From assembly GCA_022827325.1 (NCBI GenBank), contig JAJDTE010000239.1, forward strand, positions 1 to 10,929: a DNA stretch of 10,929 nucleotides, given 5' to 3'. Position 1 is the first letter of the stretch. Each line of letters starts with the position of its first letter. Under the pieces are notes generated by a model. It worked only from the letters and a program-made list of their open reading frames with translations. It did no database searches and was not told the DNA's origin. The DNA is from VYFG01 sp022827325. GTDB lineage: Bacteria > Pseudomonadota > Gammaproteobacteria > Arenicellales > Poriferihabitantaceae. Below are positions 1 to 7,532 of this stretch, piece after piece. The position numbers and the translations under genes are program-made.

Positions 1-315
1 CTCCGTCACCTTCTGGTCCTGCCAACGGGCCCAGGGGTGGGTGGAGGACGCGATGATCCTCGCACCGTGCGCCCGCGCGGCGTCGATCACGCAACGCCGC
101 GTTTCCCTCAGACTCTGCTCGACCTCGGCGATTGAGGCGCATACCCTGGAATTGGTCTCGACCTGCGATCGCAGGAATTCGCTGACGACCTTGTTCTCAC
201 CTGCCTGTTCGCTCGCCTGGGCCAGGACCTGCTCGTCGGGCTCAGGAACCACGTCCCGTGATCCTGGGTCCACGATCATCAACTCCTCTTCTATGCCCAG
301 GGTGATCTCGGTCAT
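1..315 (-). CDS. Carboxylate-amine ligase, GCS2/YbdK family (N-terminal part, runs off the window)
   Basis: ATG at 315 opens a frame that stays open for 105 codons to the window edge, so only the N-terminus is present. Seen: TLGIEEELMIVDP at residues 5-17, FLRSQVETNSRVC at 47-59 and STHPWARWQDQKV at 91-103. These match the opening beta-strand, the 'E-FLRSQVE' segment and the '(G/S)THPF--W' segment of the GCS2 family (E. coli YbdK and relatives). Family members make gamma-glutamyl-type amide bonds with ATP; YbdK has weak glutamate-cysteine ligase activity in vitro, and the physiological substrate of most members is unknown. No strong Shine-Dalgarno precedes the ATG (AAGGGG lies about 11 nt upstream). 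It is 340 bp downstream of kdsB on the same strand, so it is probably a separate unit. The family call is firm; the substrate is open. Confidence 0.88.
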   Translation of the reverse strand, partial: MTEITLGIEEELMIVDPGSRDVVPEPDEQVLAQASEQAGENKVVSEFLRSQVETNSRVCASIAEVEQSLRETRRCVIDAARAHGARIIASSTHPWARWQDQKVTE

Positions 316-655
316 CTCGCTGTCAGCCCCTTGGGCCCACCACGATCGGGGAAACGGGGATGCGGCCGGGGTTACGGCCAACGGCCCGAGAAACCCCACA
401 CATGGCGAGGTCACGACGCCAGAGTTGGCCGTGGAGTATTTTCCGCATGGTATCGCTCTTCATCTCAGCCGTTACGGAGAATGCCCGGAATAGTTGGAAT
501 TACCGTCAAAACCTTGGGTGCATCTTATACCGCTCCGGCTCCATCCGCCATAAACAGTGATAAATGAAACCTGATGGCCGGATCCCTGATGCCATGGGAA
601 TTTCTTGTCGATAGTGGACAGGGACGGTGTTTTCGGTAACGGGCCCCCCGTCAAT
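316..655. other. Non-coding stretch between kdsB and the carboxylate-amine ligase
   Basis: I see no convincing gene in these 340 bases; the open frames here have no recognisable protein and overlap kdsB in other frames. It must hold the end of the lpxK-kdsB unit and probably the promoter of the ligase. On the minus strand TTGACG at about 518-513 resembles a -35 box, but no good -10 follows at 16-18 nt. A weak GACGG/CCGTC pair (623-627 and 648-652) lies just past the kdsB stop and has no T tract, so I do not call it a terminator. A 9-base inverted repeat (374-382 and 424-432) and a repeated CCTGATG (570-576 and 585-591) are present; both could be chance. Confidence 0.6.
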
Positions 656-1429
656 TCAACTCTCCGGTCTCCCCTCCATCCGGAGCCTGACGCCTGCCAG
701 GTCTTCGGCGGTGTCCACACCGGCAGGAGGCGCCTCGACGGCCAATGCACAGGCAATGCATTCTCCATGCCAGAGAACCCGTAACTGCTCCAGGCGCTCC
801 TTGCGTTCCAGCGGACAGGGCCCGCGGTCGGAGTATGTGCGCAGATAGCCAGAGCGGTAGGCATAGATGCCCAGGTGCCTGAAGGCTTGTTGCCAGGCTT
901 CCCCGGAAAGTGCGGAGGAATCCCGGGAGCAGTTCCAGGGCACCGGGGCCCGGCTGAAATAGACGGCCCTGTCATCCTCTCCCAGCACCACCTTCACGGC
1001 GGAGGAATCGGCAAATTCACCGGCACCGGTGAATGGCGTGCACAGTGTCGCCATGGCCGCTTCTTCCCGCACCACCAGCAACCCGGCGACCTGGCGAATC
1101 AGGGACGGGGGCATCTGCGGCTCGTCCCCCTGTACATTCACCACAACCTCGTCGTCCGCCAGGCCAAGCACGCTGCAGGCCTCGGCGATACGATCGCTGC
1201 CGGAAGCGTGATCCTTCCCGGTCAAGACGGCAACTCCCCCGGCATCCCGCACGGCGGACTCGATGCGCCGGTCGTCGGTGGCCACGGTCACACTCGCCGC
1301 ACCACTGGCGAGGGCGGCCTCGTAGACATGCTGGATCATGGGCTTGCCGGCGATGTCCAGCAATGGTTTCCCCGGCAGTCGCGTGGAAGCATAACGGGCA
1401 GGGATGACGACGTGAAAGCGCGTGTTCAT
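656..1429 (-). CDS. kdsB: 3-deoxy-manno-octulosonate cytidylyltransferase (CMP-Kdo synthetase)
   Basis: KdsB activates Kdo with CTP to CMP-Kdo in the cytoplasm, the step before Kdo is added to lipid IVA. The 257-residue protein is close to the usual length (E. coli 248). Seen: the N-terminal nucleotide-binding signature IPARYASTRLPGKPL at residues 9-23, VNVQGDEP at 97-104, YFSRAPVPW at 157-165, HLGIYAYR at 185-192, LEQLRVLWHGE at 213-223 and GVDTAEDL at 237-244, all typical of the family. The open frame extends upstream to 1555 inside lpxK, but the ATG at 1429 begins directly at MNTRFHVVIPAR and overlaps the lpxK stop as ATGA (1429-1426), so the two are translationally coupled. Gammaproteobacteria often carry lpxK and kdsB side by side. 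Nothing is missing from the catalytic motifs. Confidence 0.97.
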   Translation of the reverse strand: MNTRFHVVIPARYASTRLPGKPLLDIAGKPMIQHVYEAALASGAASVTVATDDRRIESAVRDAGGVAVLTGKDHASGSDRIAEACSVLGLADDEVVVNVQGDEPQMPPSLIRQVAGLLVVREEAAMATLCTPFTGAGEFADSSAVKVVLGEDDRAVYFSRAPVPWNCSRDSSALSGEAWQQAFRHLGIYAYRSGYLRTYSDRGPCPLERKERLEQLRVLWHGECIACALAVEAPPAGVDTAEDLAGVRLRMEGRPES

Positions 1430-2460
1430 GGTTCCGGGTTCCGGGGCGCGGACCCAAGGTCCAGGTGACGTTGCACGGCGGTGAAGAACCCCGGGGAGAT
1501 ACGTGCCGCCACCGGCACGCAGAAAACATCCCCGGGTATCTCCAGGTGATCGCACTTGACCGCGTCCTTTTCGGTCATCAGGATCACGCTGGCGTCACCG
1601 GCAAAACCAAAATCGCTTTCCGTGAATTCATGGTGATCCGGAAATGCATGACGCACCACGGCCAGGCCCGCGCCCTCGAGGTGCCGAAAGAACCGCTCCG
1701 GATTTCCGATCCCCGCCACGGCGTGGACGGGGTCCCCCGCAAGACCCGCCAGGGGCAGTTTGCGGACCCGGTCCCGCAACGAGTGCACCTCGGCCCCCTC
1801 CATTACCATGCCGAACTCCCGGTCCTTGTCCACCGCCTCGACACCGTTGTACACCTTGATGTCCGCATGCCGCAGCATGGATTTCGGCTCCCGCAGGGGC
1901 CCCGCCGGCAGGCACCAGCCATTGCCGAAGCCGCGCATGGTGTCGACCACCACGATGTCCAGGTCACGGTGAAGCCGGTGATGCTGCAGGCCGTCATCGC
2001 TGATGATGAGGTTGCAGCCATCGAGGTCCACCAGATGCCTCGCGGCGGCCACCCTGTCGGCACAAACCGCCACGGGAACCCCGCTGTGCCGCTGCAGCAG
2101 CAGGGCCTCGTCGCCCACGGTGGCGGGAGTATCGGAACCGGTGACCCTGTGGGGCACGGCCGAAGTCCTGCCTCCGTATCCCCGGCTGACGATACCGGGC
2201 CGGCAGCCTATCGAACGGAAATGGACAGCCAGCGCGATGACAAGGGGCGTCTTGCCGGTCCCCCCCGCCGTCAGGTTTCCGACCACGAGCACAGGCACGC
2301 CAACGCGTTCCGGCCGGCGCAGGCCGATCCGCCAGGACAGGCGGACCAGTACCGCCAGGGCACAGTACAACCACGACAGGGGCAGCAGCAACCGGTTGAC
2401 GATGCGCGGTTGATGCCAGCCAAGTTCGATGTGCCGTAGTATGTCGATCGAATGCTTCAA
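1426..2460 (-). CDS. lpxK: Tetraacyldisaccharide 4'-kinase
   Basis: LpxK phosphorylates the 4' position of the lipid A disaccharide precursor at the inner membrane face, giving lipid IVA. From the chosen start the protein is 344 residues. Seen: a hydrophobic N-terminal segment (about 23-42, RLLLPLSWLYCALAVLVRLS) that fits the membrane-anchoring helix, the P-loop GNLTAGGTGKT at 61-71, SRGYGG at 92-97, SDDGLQHHRL at 154-163, GNGWCLPAGPLRE at 179-191, and VAGIGNPERFF and MTEKDAVKCD further on. The frame is open back to 2652, but the family aligns only from about ELGWHQPR, and the closest start is TTG at 2460; no ATG fits and no clear Shine-Dalgarno is seen, so the start is less sure than the gene. 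msbA, the usual upstream partner, is absent: the methyltransferase gene occupies that side. Confidence 0.95.
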   Translation of the reverse strand: MKHSIDILRHIELGWHQPRIVNRLLLPLSWLYCALAVLVRLSWRIGLRRPERVGVPVLVVGNLTAGGTGKTPLVIALAVHFRSIGCRPGIVSRGYGGRTSAVPHRVTGSDTPATVGDEALLLQRHSGVPVAVCADRVAAARHLVDLDGCNLIISDDGLQHHRLHRDLDIVVVDTMRGFGNGWCLPAGPLREPKSMLRHADIKVYNGVEAVDKDREFGMVMEGAEVHSLRDRVRKLPLAGLAGDPVHAVAGIGNPERFFRHLEGAGLAVVRHAFPDHHEFTESDFGFAGDASVILMTEKDAVKCDHLEIPGDVFCVPVAARISPGFFTAVQRHLDLGSAPRNPEP

Positions 2461-2662
2461 GCCGATATGATTTGTCCCGCGGCGGTTCCCTGTCAACCCA
2501 CGCAGCAGTGAACCGCCAATGTCTGGTCCGCCGCCGGAGCCGCACCTCCAAGGCGGCGAATCGGTACTATCGGGGGAACGGTGCCGCTGCCGGGAGTATT
2601 CCGGGCCGGGTTCCGGACTCCGTCGTCCCGTGGGACCATGGCAGGTCTGCATGCATCGAGGA
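2461..2662. other. Intergenic region upstream of lpxK, with an 8-bp inverted repeat
   Basis: These 202 bases lie between the stop of the MttB-like gene and the proposed lpxK start, on the same strand. The lpxK frame stays open through most of it but the translation (rich in Arg, Pro, Gly, Ser) resembles no LpxK N-terminus. GGCGGTTC at 2481-2488 pairs perfectly with GAACCGCC at 2510-2517 across 21 bases, close to the lpxK start. A short GTCCC/GGGAC hairpin lies nearer the upstream gene. Neither is followed by a T run, so neither is a clear terminator. I see no convincing sigma-70 promoter; lpxK could have its own promoter or depend on read-through. Confidence 0.4.
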
Positions 2663-4195
2663 TCAGTAGTTCATGTCCTCGAACTCGCTCTTCCGGCGGC
2701 TGATGAACGCCATGAGCGCCTCGTCGACGGCGGGGTCCAGCGGGGGTGCCTCGTAGTCCGCCAGAAGCTTTTTCCACAGGCCGTTGGCCCGCATGGCGGC
2801 ATCCTTCGAACCCTCCGATTCCCACTGCTCGTAGCTGTTGTTGTCGGCCACACTGGAACGGTAGAACGCGGTCATGAAATTCTCCTGGGTGTGTGCGCAG
2901 CCGAGGAAATGGGCACCGGGACCCACCTCGCGCACGGCCCCCATGGCCTGGCCGTTCTCGGACAGGTCGATCCCGTTCGCATACACCTGCATCATGCCGA
3001 GCTGGTCCGCGTCCATGACCAGCTTTTCGTAGCTGGACACGAGGCCGCCCTCCAGCCATCCCGCGGCGTGAAGGACAAAGTTGACGCCCGCATGCACCGT
3101 GGGAAGCAGGGTCTGCGCGCTTTCATGGGCCGCCTGGGCATCCGCTACCTTGGAGCCGCACAACGAGCCGCCGCTGCGGAAGGGCACGCCCAGTCGCCGG
3201 GCCAGGGCCGCGGCCCCATTGAGCACGATGGCGGGTTCCGGGGTGCCGAACGTTGGCGCCCCCGACTGCATGGACATGGAACTGGCGAACGTGCCGAAGA
3301 TCACCGGAGAGCCCGGACGCACCAGTTGCGTGAACGCCATTCCGGCCATGGCTTCGGCAAGAATCTGCGTGAGCGTTCCGGCCGCGGTGACCGGCGACAT
3401 GGCACCGGCCAGAATGAAGGGGGACACCACGCTGGCCTGGTTGTTGCGGGCGTAGACCTCGCAGGCGCCGAGCATGGTGTCATCGAACACCATGGGCGAA
3501 TTGGCATTGATCAGGTTGACCAGCACCGTATTCCGGTCGACGTAGTCCTCGCCGAACACGATCTTGCACATGTCCACGCTGTCCTGCGCCCGCTCCGGCT
3601 GGGTCACGGATCCCATGAACGGCTTGTCGCTGTAGCGAATGTGCGAGTACACCATGTCGAAATGACGCTTGTTCACGGGCAGGTCGGTGGGCTCGCAGAC
3701 GGTGCCGCCGGAGTGGTGCAGGGATGGCAGCATGTAGGTGAGCTTGACCAGGTTCCGGAAATCCTCGATGACCGCGTAGCGTCTGCCGCGGTCAAGGTCC
3801 CGTACGAAAGGAGGCCCGTACACCGGCGCGAACACGGTGTTGTTTCCGCCGATGACGACACTGCGCGCCGGATTTCGCGCCGTTTGCTCGAACTCCGAAG
3901 GAGCCGAGTCCCGGATGATTTCGCGGCACATGCCCGCCGGGAAGCGTACCCTTTCCCCCTGGATATCCGCCCCGGCCTCGCGAAACAGCCTCAGCGCCGG
4001 CTCATAGCGGAAATCGATGCCGATCTCCTGCAGGATGGTGTCGGCATTGCGCTCGATGATCTCAAGGCCTTCCTCGCCGATCAGTTCATAAACCGGGATT
4101 TTCCTCGAAATATAGGGAACGATGACGGGGGCGGCATTGCCGGCGACGATGCTGCGGGCACGTCGACCGCCACGCTTGCGGGGGGGGTCGGACAT
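2663..4195 (-). CDS. Pyrrolysine-free MttB-superfamily methyltransferase (trimethylamine methyltransferase family), probably quaternary amine:corrinoid
   Basis: A member of the MttB superfamily, which transfers a methyl group from an N-methylated substrate to the Co(I) of a cognate corrinoid protein. Length is 510 residues, near the family's usual 470-510. Seen: an Arg-rich start (RKRGGRRAR, 6-14), then YISRKIPVYELIGEEGLEII (28-47), ADTILQEIGIDF (51-62), RVRFPAGM (82-89), HHSGGTVCEPTDLPV (160-174), NLINANSPMVFDD (227-239), and Gly/Ser-rich barrel segments around 300-350. The frame has no internal amber codon, so it does not use pyrrolysine as true trimethylamine methyltransferases do; characterised pyrrolysine-free relatives act on glycine betaine (MtgB), proline betaine (MtpB) and carnitine-type substrates (MtcB, MtyB). 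The substrate cannot be read from sequence; the adjacent, divergent GbdR-like regulator favours a betaine. It stands apart from its likely partners at 5395-10415. Start ATG at 4195 has no clear Shine-Dalgarno. Confidence 0.92.
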   Translation of the reverse strand: MSDPPRKRGGRRARSIVAGNAAPVIVPYISRKIPVYELIGEEGLEIIERNADTILQEIGIDFRYEPALRLFREAGADIQGERVRFPAGMCREIIRDSAPSEFEQTARNPARSVVIGGNNTVFAPVYGPPFVRDLDRGRRYAVIEDFRNLVKLTYMLPSLHHSGGTVCEPTDLPVNKRHFDMVYSHIRYSDKPFMGSVTQPERAQDSVDMCKIVFGEDYVDRNTVLVNLINANSPMVFDDTMLGACEVYARNNQASVVSPFILAGAMSPVTAAGTLTQILAEAMAGMAFTQLVRPGSPVIFGTFASSMSMQSGAPTFGTPEPAIVLNGAAALARRLGVPFRSGGSLCGSKVADAQAAHESAQTLLPTVHAGVNFVLHAAGWLEGGLVSSYEKLVMDADQLGMMQVYANGIDLSENGQAMGAVREVGPGAHFLGCAHTQENFMTAFYRSSVADNNSYEQWESEGSKDAAMRANGLWKKLLADYEAPPLDPAVDEALMAFISRRKSEFEDMNY

Positions 4196-4285
4196 CAGGA
4201 CACTGGGAATTATCGGGAAATCCTATCAAGTATGGGCCCAGGCCGGAACTCGCGCCAGAGCACAGCACGACCCGCTTATAACCGA

Positions 4286-4314
4286 TTGCGCCACCCCGGC
4301 TGCTATTGGATAAT
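4286..4314 (+). promoter_or_regulatory. Possible sigma-70 promoter for the GbdR-like regulator
   Basis: TTGCGC at 4286-4291 and GATAAT at 4309-4314 are 17 bases apart (3/6 and 5/6 matches to consensus). Transcription would begin near 4321 and leave a leader of about 23 nt before the TTG start at 4344. A matching GATAAT points the other way at 4214-4209, only 13 nt from the ATG of the methyltransferase gene. Prediction by eye only. Confidence 0.4.
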
Positions 4315-4343
4315 CGCCGGGTTAGGCAAGATGGCGTCCTGCA

Positions 4344-5336
4344 TTGGCGGAAACGGTCCAAATCACTGGCACATACCATACGACCCGCTACGGCTTCCTC
4401 GTCATTCCGGAATATTCGATGATGGCGTTCGCCGCCGCCATCGACCAATTGCGAATGGCCAACCGCCTTACCGGGAAGCCGTTGTATGAATGGGTGATAC
4501 TGGGGGATGAGGGAGGCACTGTCACTGCCAGCAATCACCTCGCCATGGAAACCGCCGCCATCGACGATGCCGGCAGGCTTGATGCGGTATTCGTTTGCGG
4601 CGGCGTTCACATCGAACAGAAAACCAACCGCAACCGCAATGCCTGGCTGCGTGAACAGGCCGCACGTAAGGTCGCCATCGGCGCGATCTGCACCGGCACC
4701 TACCTAGTTGCCCACGCCGGGTTGCTGGACGGTTACCGGTGCACCATTCACTGGGAGAACATGGCAGGGCTGCGGGAAGAGTTCCCACAACTGATCATCA
4801 GCCCCGATCTCTTCGAGGTCGACAACGACCGCTACACCTGCGCCGGCGGCAGTGCCGCGATGGACATGATGGTGTACCTGGTCGCACAGAAACATGGCTG
4901 GGACCTGGCGACCCAGATCGCGGAGGAATTCCTCGTGGAGCGCATCCGTGGACAAAACGATCGCCAGCGTCTTCCGTTGAGACTGCAGCTGGGCGCCAGC
5001 CAGCCGAAGCTGGCGGACGCCGTGGCCTTCATGGAGGCCAACCTGGAGGAGCTGATCAGCCTGGACGAAATCGCTTTCCATGTGGGGCTGTCAAGACGCC
5101 AGCTTGAGCGGCTGTTCCAGAAGTACCTCCATTGTGTGCCCACCCGCTACTACATGCGCCTCAGGCTGATGCACGCGCGCCAGCTCCTGCTGCAGACCAG
5201 CATGCCCATCGTGGACATCGCCTATGCCAGCGGCTTTGTGTCCACACCGCACTTCAGCAAGTGCTACCGGGAGTTCTTCGGCATTCCGCCGCGCGAAGAG
5301 CGAAGAGCCCACAAGCAGATGGCGACTGCCTCCTGA
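4344..5336 (+). CDS. GbdR-like transcriptional regulator (GlxA family: DJ-1/PfpI-type domain plus AraC HTH)
   Basis: A two-domain activator of 330 residues. Residues about 17-185 form a class I amidotransferase-like (DJ-1/PfpI) ligand domain, with the elbow AICTGTYLVAHAGLLDG at 114-130 (Cys116) and HWENMAGL at 136-143. Residues 225-320 form an AraC domain with two helix-turn-helix units, SLDEIAFHVGLSRRQLERLF (239-258) and PIVDIAYASGFVSTPHFSKC (288-307), ending FFGIPPREER. This C-terminal part is, from memory, nearly identical to GbdR of Pseudomonas aeruginosa, which activates glycine betaine and dimethylglycine catabolism; carnitine regulator CdhR is a related family member. An in-frame TAG at 4323-4325 limits the start, and TTG at 4344 is the only sensible one (next ATG is at codon 26). 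It is divergent from the MttB-like gene and convergent with the activator gene, so it probably controls both units. The effector is inferred, not shown. Confidence 0.93.
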   Translation: MAETVQITGTYHTTRYGFLVIPEYSMMAFAAAIDQLRMANRLTGKPLYEWVILGDEGGTVTASNHLAMETAAIDDAGRLDAVFVCGGVHIEQKTNRNRNAWLREQAARKVAIGAICTGTYLVAHAGLLDGYRCTIHWENMAGLREEFPQLIISPDLFEVDNDRYTCAGGSAAMDMMVYLVAQKHGWDLATQIAEEFLVERIRGQNDRQRLPLRLQLGASQPKLADAVAFMEANLEELISLDEIAFHVGLSRRQLERLFQKYLHCVPTRYYMRLRLMHARQLLLQTSMPIVDIAYASGFVSTPHFSKCYREFFGIPPREERRAHKQMATAS

Positions 5337-5394
5337 AGGACCGGGTCGCCCGCGCCGTCCGGCGCCCGAAGCTGGCGGGAGTTCCGCTTTGCGG
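5337..5394. other. Short convergent intergenic gap without an obvious terminator
   Basis: Fifty-eight bases separate the stop of the regulator (+) from the stop of the activator gene (-). The best structure is GCGCC-GTCC-GGCGC at 5352-5365, a 5-bp GC-rich stem with a 4-base loop and no following T run on either strand. Rho-dependent ending or overlapping convergent transcripts would fit. Confidence 0.35.
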
Positions 5395-7413
5395 TCAGGC
5401 GCTGCGCCGGCGCCGACGCGGCCTTGACGGTCCGCCGCCTTCGGTCCCCGCAGTTTCCGGTGACGGCATTTCCACCGCCAGCGCCAGGTTGTGGAACGGG
5501 GCCGTCTTGTGCGGGATGGCCAAAGCGTCGATGAAGTGCTCCTGGAATTTCGGCTCCACGGCGGTTTCCACTTTCTGGATCCGTCTCACCACATCCTCGA
5601 TCTCGGTTCTGGCGTCGATATCGAGCAATGCGATGGTGGCGCCCGTTCCCGCGGCATTGCCCGCGGAACTGACATGTTCCAGGGGGCAGTCGGGAATCAT
5701 GCCGAGTACCATGGCGTACTTCGTATCGATATGCGAACCGAAGGCGCCGGCCAGCCGGATGCGTTCGATCTGTCCAATGCCAAGCTTGTCCATCAGCAAT
5801 GCACAGCCCGCGTGGAGCGCCGCCTTGGCGAGCTGGATGGCGCGGACATCGTTCTGGGTGATCACGATCCGCAGATCGCCCTGGTCATGCAGCACGTAGC
5901 TGAACGTCTTTTCCTGGGGCACGATGCGCCGGCTCTGCCGTGCCAGCTCCCCGCGGATAATGCCATCCGGGCGGATGATCCCGGCCAGGTACATTTCCGC
6001 GATCACCTCGATGATGCCGGAGCCGCAGATACCCGTGACACCCCCGCTCCCGACGGCATCCTCGAAACCCGTCTCGTCGGACCAGGCTTCCGAGCCGATG
6101 ACCCGGAACCTCGGCTCCAGGGTGTTCCGATCGATACGCACCCGCTCAATGGCGCCGGGCGCAGCACGCTGCCCGCCGCTGATCTGGGCGCCCTCGAACG
6201 CCGGGCCGGTCGGACTGGATGCCGCCACCATGCGGCGGTGATTGCCGAGAACGATCTCGGCATTGGTACCCACATCCACCACGAGGGTGATTTCGCTGCG
6301 CTCGTAGGGCGCCTCCGAAAGGACGACCGCGGCCGCATCGGCGCCTACATGCCCGGCGATGCAGGGCAGCACGTAGACGCGGGCACTCGGGTTGATGTCG
6401 AGATCAATCTCCGAGGCACGGGCATCCAGGGCCTGGTCCGTAGCCAGGGCAAAGGGCGCACCGCCCAGTTCCACCGGACTGATGCCGAGCAGCAGGTGAT
6501 GCATCACCGGATTGCCCACCAGAGTCATGTCCACGATATCGGACATCTCCACCCCCTCTTGCCCGGCCAGCTCCTCCACCAGCTCCTGGAGCGCCTCGCG
6601 TACCGCCCGGGTCATGTCCCTTTCTCCGCCCGGATTCATCATGGCGTAGGACACCCGGCTCATGAGATCCTCGCCGAAGCGGATCTGGGGATTCATCCGG
6701 CCCGCCGAAGCCGTGACCTGTCCCGTGGTGAGATCGCACAGATGGGCGGCGATGGTGGTGGATCCGACGTCCACGGCAATACCGAATATGCGGTCCTTCA
6801 GTCCGGGCCACAGGCCGACAATCCGGTCGCCGTGGTGTACCGCTGCAGTGACACACCACGCGCCTTCCCTCAGGGTCGCCTGCAGTTTCCCGAGTATCTG
6901 GGCGTCACAGGTGAGTCCCGTCAGTCCCCATTCGAACTCCAGTGCGTCCTCGAGCCTCTGCAGGTCGCCACTGGGTTCGTGCATGTTCGGCTCGGGCACT
7001 TCGACATAATGGAGCTTGACCGCCGGATTCAGGTTGATGCTGTGCACTTCGGCGCGTTTGCGCACCACCTGGCGATGGGCCTGGCTTTCCGGGGGCACGT
7101 CGACCACGACATCGCCCTGAAGCAGGGCCTGGCAGCCGAGGCGCCGGGTCGGCGGGGTTCCGGACTTGAAAAACTCCAGTTCACTGGAGGAGTGGGGGCT
7201 GAGGTGCTCGGAGAGGGAATGGATGCCGAACTTGGCGAATTCACCGATACTCAGGTCGATCTGGCAGCGGTCGCAGATTCCGCGGCCGCCGCAGACCGTA
7301 TCGAGGTCGACGCCCAGCATTCTTGCCGCATCCAGCACCGACTTTCCACGGGGAATCTTGCCCCGCTTGCCGGAAGGGGTAAACACGACCTGTACGGACT
7401 GGCTGTCGTTCAT
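5395..7413 (-). CDS. RACo-like corrinoid activator: [2Fe-2S] ferredoxin plus ASKHA domain
   Basis: A 672-residue ATP-dependent reductive activator that would return inactive Co(II) corrinoid protein to Co(I). Seen: an N-terminal plant-type [2Fe-2S] domain with Cys41, Cys47 and Cys50 (CGGRGICDRC) and Cys94 (LGCQ); a linker; then an acetate/sugar kinase-Hsc70-actin fold with GIAVDVGSTTIAAHL (211-225), NPQIRFGEDLMSRVSY (241-256), LVGNPVMHHLLLG (298-310), IAGHVGADA (352-360), VVDVGTNAEIVLG (378-390), SSPTGPAFEGAQI (399-411), GICGSGIIE (461-469), LAGAFGSHID (554-563) and GNAAGTGA (585-592). The order matches RACo of Carboxydothermus; RamA of methanogens instead has C-terminal 4Fe-4S sites. Oddly, it ends in an Arg-rich tail (RPRRRRRSA, 664-672), as does the methyltransferase encoded upstream. 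ATG at 7413 follows GGGGAATCCAGAGG. It is last in the cluster, after a 348-bp gap. Confidence 0.93.
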   Translation of the reverse strand: MNDSQSVQVVFTPSGKRGKIPRGKSVLDAARMLGVDLDTVCGGRGICDRCQIDLSIGEFAKFGIHSLSEHLSPHSSSELEFFKSGTPPTRRLGCQALLQGDVVVDVPPESQAHRQVVRKRAEVHSINLNPAVKLHYVEVPEPNMHEPSGDLQRLEDALEFEWGLTGLTCDAQILGKLQATLREGAWCVTAAVHHGDRIVGLWPGLKDRIFGIAVDVGSTTIAAHLCDLTTGQVTASAGRMNPQIRFGEDLMSRVSYAMMNPGGERDMTRAVREALQELVEELAGQEGVEMSDIVDMTLVGNPVMHHLLLGISPVELGGAPFALATDQALDARASEIDLDINPSARVYVLPCIAGHVGADAAAVVLSEAPYERSEITLVVDVGTNAEIVLGNHRRMVAASSPTGPAFEGAQISGGQRAAPGAIERVRIDRNTLEPRFRVIGSEAWSDETGFEDAVGSGGVTGICGSGIIEVIAEMYLAGIIRPDGIIRGELARQSRRIVPQEKTFSYVLHDQGDLRIVITQNDVRAIQLAKAALHAGCALLMDKLGIGQIERIRLAGAFGSHIDTKYAMVLGMIPDCPLEHVSSAGNAAGTGATIALLDIDARTEIEDVVRRIQKVETAVEPKFQEHFIDALAIPHKTAPFHNLALAVEMPSPETAGTEGGGPSRPRRRRRSA

Positions 7414-7532
7414 CCTCTGGATTCCCCGGAGTCAGCATATGGACGCGGGCACGGTGAGGCGGGCGCCCGGATCCCCGAAAAAGCGTTCCCGACGGCGGCG
7501 AAGACCGCATGTTCGTTCAGGCTGTCCGCCAT
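7410..7532 (-). CDS. Candidate small ORF (40 aa) overlapping the activator start, unsupported function
   Basis: ATG at 7532 opens a frame beginning MADSLNEHAVFAAVGNAF and ending TGA at 7412-7410, so its stop and the activator ATG (7413-7411) share ATGA, the arrangement seen in translationally coupled genes (as for lpxK-kdsB here). A TAA lies just upstream in frame, so the start cannot be much earlier. There is no Shine-Dalgarno, no membrane segment and no known domain; the second half is rich in Pro, Arg, Ser and Gly, like an out-of-frame translation of GC-rich DNA. It could equally be chance. Confidence 0.15.
   Translation of the reverse strand: MADSLNEHAVFAAVGNAFSGIRAPASPCPRPYADSGESRG

Noticed and set aside
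2663..4195. Pyrrolysine as the 22nd amino acid in the MttB-like protein
   Set aside because: The 510-codon frame has no internal TAG and ends in TGA, and no pyl genes are present.
2519..4489. A 656-codon open frame on the plus strand
   Set aside because: Antisense to the MttB-like gene and running into the regulator in another frame; no recognisable domain.
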